This document shows, in pieces, positions 41,792 to 43,664 of a stretch of DNA of 43,664 nucleotides; positions within the stretch are counted from its first letter, which is position 1, and each line of letters opens with the position of its first letter. This DNA comes from Hellea sp. (GTDB lineage Bacteria; Pseudomonadota; Alphaproteobacteria; Caulobacterales; Maricaulaceae). A program made the translations under genes and the position numbers. Below the pieces are notes generated by a model. That model was not told the origin of the DNA and did not search any database. It saw only the letters and a program-made list of their open reading frames with translations. Location of the stretch: positions 1 through 43,664 of the forward strand of contig JABDKG010000009.1 of assembly GCA_013002305.1 (NCBI GenBank), in the 5' to 3' direction.

Positions 41792-43012
41792 TTAGTTAAA
41801 CCAAAGCGCAAACATACCGGTTTGCCGACCAGTTAGGCGGGAAAATTCACGCCAAGCATCCCGGTCTACGAGCTCGCCTTTTTCAAGATAGGGCGCAAGA
41901 GACGCGCCTTGAATGAGTAGGATTATGTCGGTATCTGGCGGATCCATGAATATTGCTTTCAGGTTCAATCCATATTCGGCGCCACCATCTTCTGCTTGTT
42001 CAATTCGCCAATAAGGCACGAGTTTTCGGCCTTCGAGCAGGTCTCTAATATCGCCCAATACATGTTGCCAGCTTTCCGCCAATTCTGGCGGCACTTGCGG
42101 GCCGAGCGCCGAGCTTTGTCGGCTATTTGGGATCCATTCTCGGTCATCATCATCTTCTTCTTCAAGCCGTTTCCAGAAATCCTGATTAGCATCGACCATT
42201 GCGAGGAAATGTTTGTGCGCCCGGCGACTATGCTCCGCTTTCGGCGCGCCGCGCATAATCATGATAAAAGCGGCAAAACTATCGACCTCCTCATCAAAAC
42301 CAAACATATTTGACGGATCGCGGCCATCGAGCAGCGCCTCGCGACCATCTGTAATTTGTTTAATCGCAGGTGCCGTGTCCATGGCTAAAACTATTTCGGC
42401 CATTCCGGATAAGGTGTGCGCGTAAGCCAAAAGCCAATCGGCATCCGCCGTATCAAAGCGGATTTCGCCAATTTCGGGTACTTCGCGCCAGCGCATTGAA
42501 TTTGGGTTTCCGAGAATACCCGGCAAATATTGCATAAGTGCCTCGTTTTCGCCCTGCTTGCCGTCCTGATCAATATCAAACCAGAAGTCATCAACATTCA
42601 GCACGACTGCGAAATCCTTCCCTGACGCATTTTCGAGCGCATTTGTGGCGCGCTTCAAATGCACCAAGCCGTCGCGCATAGCATTGTCGATGAAGGCCGG
42701 ATCAAATTCGGCGTCAGGATTTGTCGGTAGGCGATGACGTCCGCCAGGTGTTAGCGGCAACTGTCCGGAAAAGTGGTCATAGCGATATCGATAGACCGTC
42801 TCAATTGCACGCATAGTCTCCACGACGCCCAGCTCGAATTGCGCAGCAGGGCTAGATTGGGTCGCCAGGTAAGAGGCTTTATCTGCTAAACTGGCGCTCG
42901 CAACCGGCGGATCACCTGACCATTGTTCAGTAGCCCGTGATTGATCCTGACCTTCCGAACAGGAGGCAACGAGGATCGATAATCCAAGCATTAAAGATCG
43001 TCTAAAAATCAT
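41792..43012 (-). CDS. Lipoprotein with an EF-hand-like loop, function unknown
   Basis: 406 residues from ATG 43012, which has AGGA six bases upstream; an earlier in-frame ATG at 43027 overlaps that site. A signal peptide ends in LVASC (Cys18), so it is a lipoprotein. DIDQDGKQGENE, around residue 145-160, has the spacing of a canonical EF-hand loop (D-x-D-x-D-G, Glu at 12), suggesting calcium binding. The rest is helix-rich and acidic, with no recognised enzyme motif. It is next to the TadG-like gene on the same strand with a 52-base gap; whether they work together is unknown. Confidence 0.65.
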   Translation of the reverse strand: MIFRRSLMLGLSILVASCSEGQDQSRATEQWSGDPPVASASLADKASYLATQSSPAAQFELGVVETMRAIETVYRYRYDHFSGQLPLTPGGRHRLPTNPDAEFDPAFIDNAMRDGLVHLKRATNALENASGKDFAVVLNVDDFWFDIDQDGKQGENEALMQYLPGILGNPNSMRWREVPEIGEIRFDTADADWLLAYAHTLSGMAEIVLAMDTAPAIKQITDGREALLDGRDPSNMFGFDEEVDSFAAFIMIMRGAPKAEHSRRAHKHFLAMVDANQDFWKRLEEEDDDDREWIPNSRQSSALGPQVPPELAESWQHVLGDIRDLLEGRKLVPYWRIEQAEDGGAEYGLNLKAIFMDPPDTDIILLIQGASLAPYLEKGELVDRDAWREFSRLTGRQTGMFALWFN

Positions 43013-43064
43013 GATAAATCCTGTCATTTTCGGGACTATATCATGCTATTAGGCTGGAAGGAAA

Positions 43065-43664
43065 CTAACGAACGATCCGTGCGTTGGCTTTGATAACTTT
43101 GAGCGCATCCTGCAACGCGAGCTCCAAATCGGCATTGGTCGAGATCTCCATATAATGGTCCTCGCTTGTAGCGCAATCCTGCATATAGCTTGAAGCCGCT
43201 GCGTTTCCATTAACGCGGATCATGAAAAGTTCAATATCTTCGGCCTTCATTCCGTCACAGACGGCAACCATGTTATCAAAGCCGCCTTCAGATCCATTAT
43301 TCCAGCCCCAATGACTCTCCTTATCGACTTCCCAACTATAGGCTTCGGTTTTACCATCGGTCACCAAGATCGCGATTTGACGGCGTTCTTTATCCAACGA
43401 GAATGAATTTGGCATTCCGGGCCATTCGGTGCGCCATTTCTTAGCTAAAACACGCCATGACCAAGCCATGGCGACATCAAATCGTCCCGTTCCGCTTTTC
43501 GTTATCGAATTTGCGGCTGAGATGACTTCGCTCACATCGGACGTAGGTCCCGTGATCGGCACACTAGGGCAATATGGATAGTTCCCACCAAATCCAACAA
43601 GGCCGCCGGTGACGCCTTTTATAGAGGCTTCAAATTTTCCTGATCCATTGGGCTTATCGTCATC
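43065..43664 (-). CDS. TadG-like pilus protein with VWA domain, C-terminal part (cut by window edge)
   Basis: The open frame continues to the right edge of the window, so the start is missing; 199 residues are visible. PITGPTSDVSEVISAANSI, then GRFDVAMAWSWRVLAKKW, followed by RRQIAILVTDGKTE, is the pattern of the VWA domain of TadE/TadG-family pilus assembly proteins. The upstream visible part includes GNYPYCPS, also typical. TadG-like proteins are secreted or membrane-anchored parts of the Tad (tight adherence) pilus machinery. The last ~60 residues contain Cys pairs that may form a disulfide in the envelope. Other tad genes are not in the window. Confidence 0.7.
   Translation of the reverse strand, partial: DDDKPNGSGKFEASIKGVTGGLVGFGGNYPYCPSVPITGPTSDVSEVISAANSITKSGTGRFDVAMAWSWRVLAKKWRTEWPGMPNSFSLDKERRQIAILVTDGKTEAYSWEVDKESHWGWNNGSEGGFDNMVAVCDGMKAEDIELFMIRVNGNAAASSYMQDCATSEDHYMEISTNADLELALQDALKVIKANARIVR

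Overview
The window looks like chromosomal DNA of an alphaproteobacterium, most likely from the Maricaulales/Caulobacterales side. Supporting this are a CckA hybrid kinase next to recA and alaS, a LexA box of the alphaproteobacterial GTTC-N7-GTTC type upstream of recA, a DksA that has lost most of its zinc cysteines, a Tad-pilus TadG-like protein, and dispersed GTCATCCCGG-type palindromic repeats. The genus cannot be fixed from the sequence alone; a marine Hyphomonadaceae/Robiginitomaculaceae-like organism is only a guess.

Layout. 1-6719 is a mixed accessory region: the start of ilvD (minus strand, cut by the window edge), a FAN1-like VRR-NUC nuclease fused to a DnaQ-type exonuclease, a sulfotransferase diverging from an LpxL-like acyltransferase, and a lipoprotein related to pullulanase whose catalytic residues are gone. 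6720-27087 is one nearly uninterrupted minus-strand run of 20 genes that encodes most of the central pathway for breaking down the steroid nucleus. Read in the direction of transcription it is: fadD3-like ligase, a regulatory gap, hsaA, hsaD, hsaE, hsaG, hsaF, hsaC (rings A/B), ipdA, ipdB, ipdC, echA20, two acyl-CoA dehydrogenase genes, fadA6, an SDR, two more acyl-CoA dehydrogenase genes (the second fadE30-like), ipdF (rings C/D), then a MaoC-type hydratase, a ketosteroid isomerase and a second thiolase. Most neighbours overlap by 1-4 bases or lie within 12 bases. The only larger gaps inside the run from hsaA onward are two of about 150 bases, each holding a palindromic repeat. An alpha-methylacyl-CoA racemase (27409-28497) is divergent from this block.

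The two gaps that control the steroid block (upstream of hsaA, and between fadD3 and the racemase gene) share an ungapped 51-base element with conserved TACGCATT and TTTTGCGTA ends at identical spacing. The second gap also holds a 28-base near-perfect palindrome. These are good candidates for the operator of an unidentified steroid regulator; no regulator gene is in the window. hsaB, kstD, kshAB and side-chain cytochrome P450 genes are also absent from the window and must lie elsewhere if the pathway is complete.

28498-43664 is mostly core-genome: tRNA-Asn, a candidate 32-residue membrane protein, a DUF2238-like membrane protein, a PA2169-family protein, alaS, recA, cckA, two DUF885-family genes in tandem (the first lacks the metal-binding core, the second is complete), dksA, a MoxR AAA ATPase, a lipoprotein with an EF-hand-like loop, and the 3' part of a TadG-like gene. 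Two secreted or membrane-anchored proteins, the pullulanase-like and the short DUF885-like one, appear to have kept their flanks while losing their catalytic core, and are the best candidates for undescribed biology besides the steroid operator.
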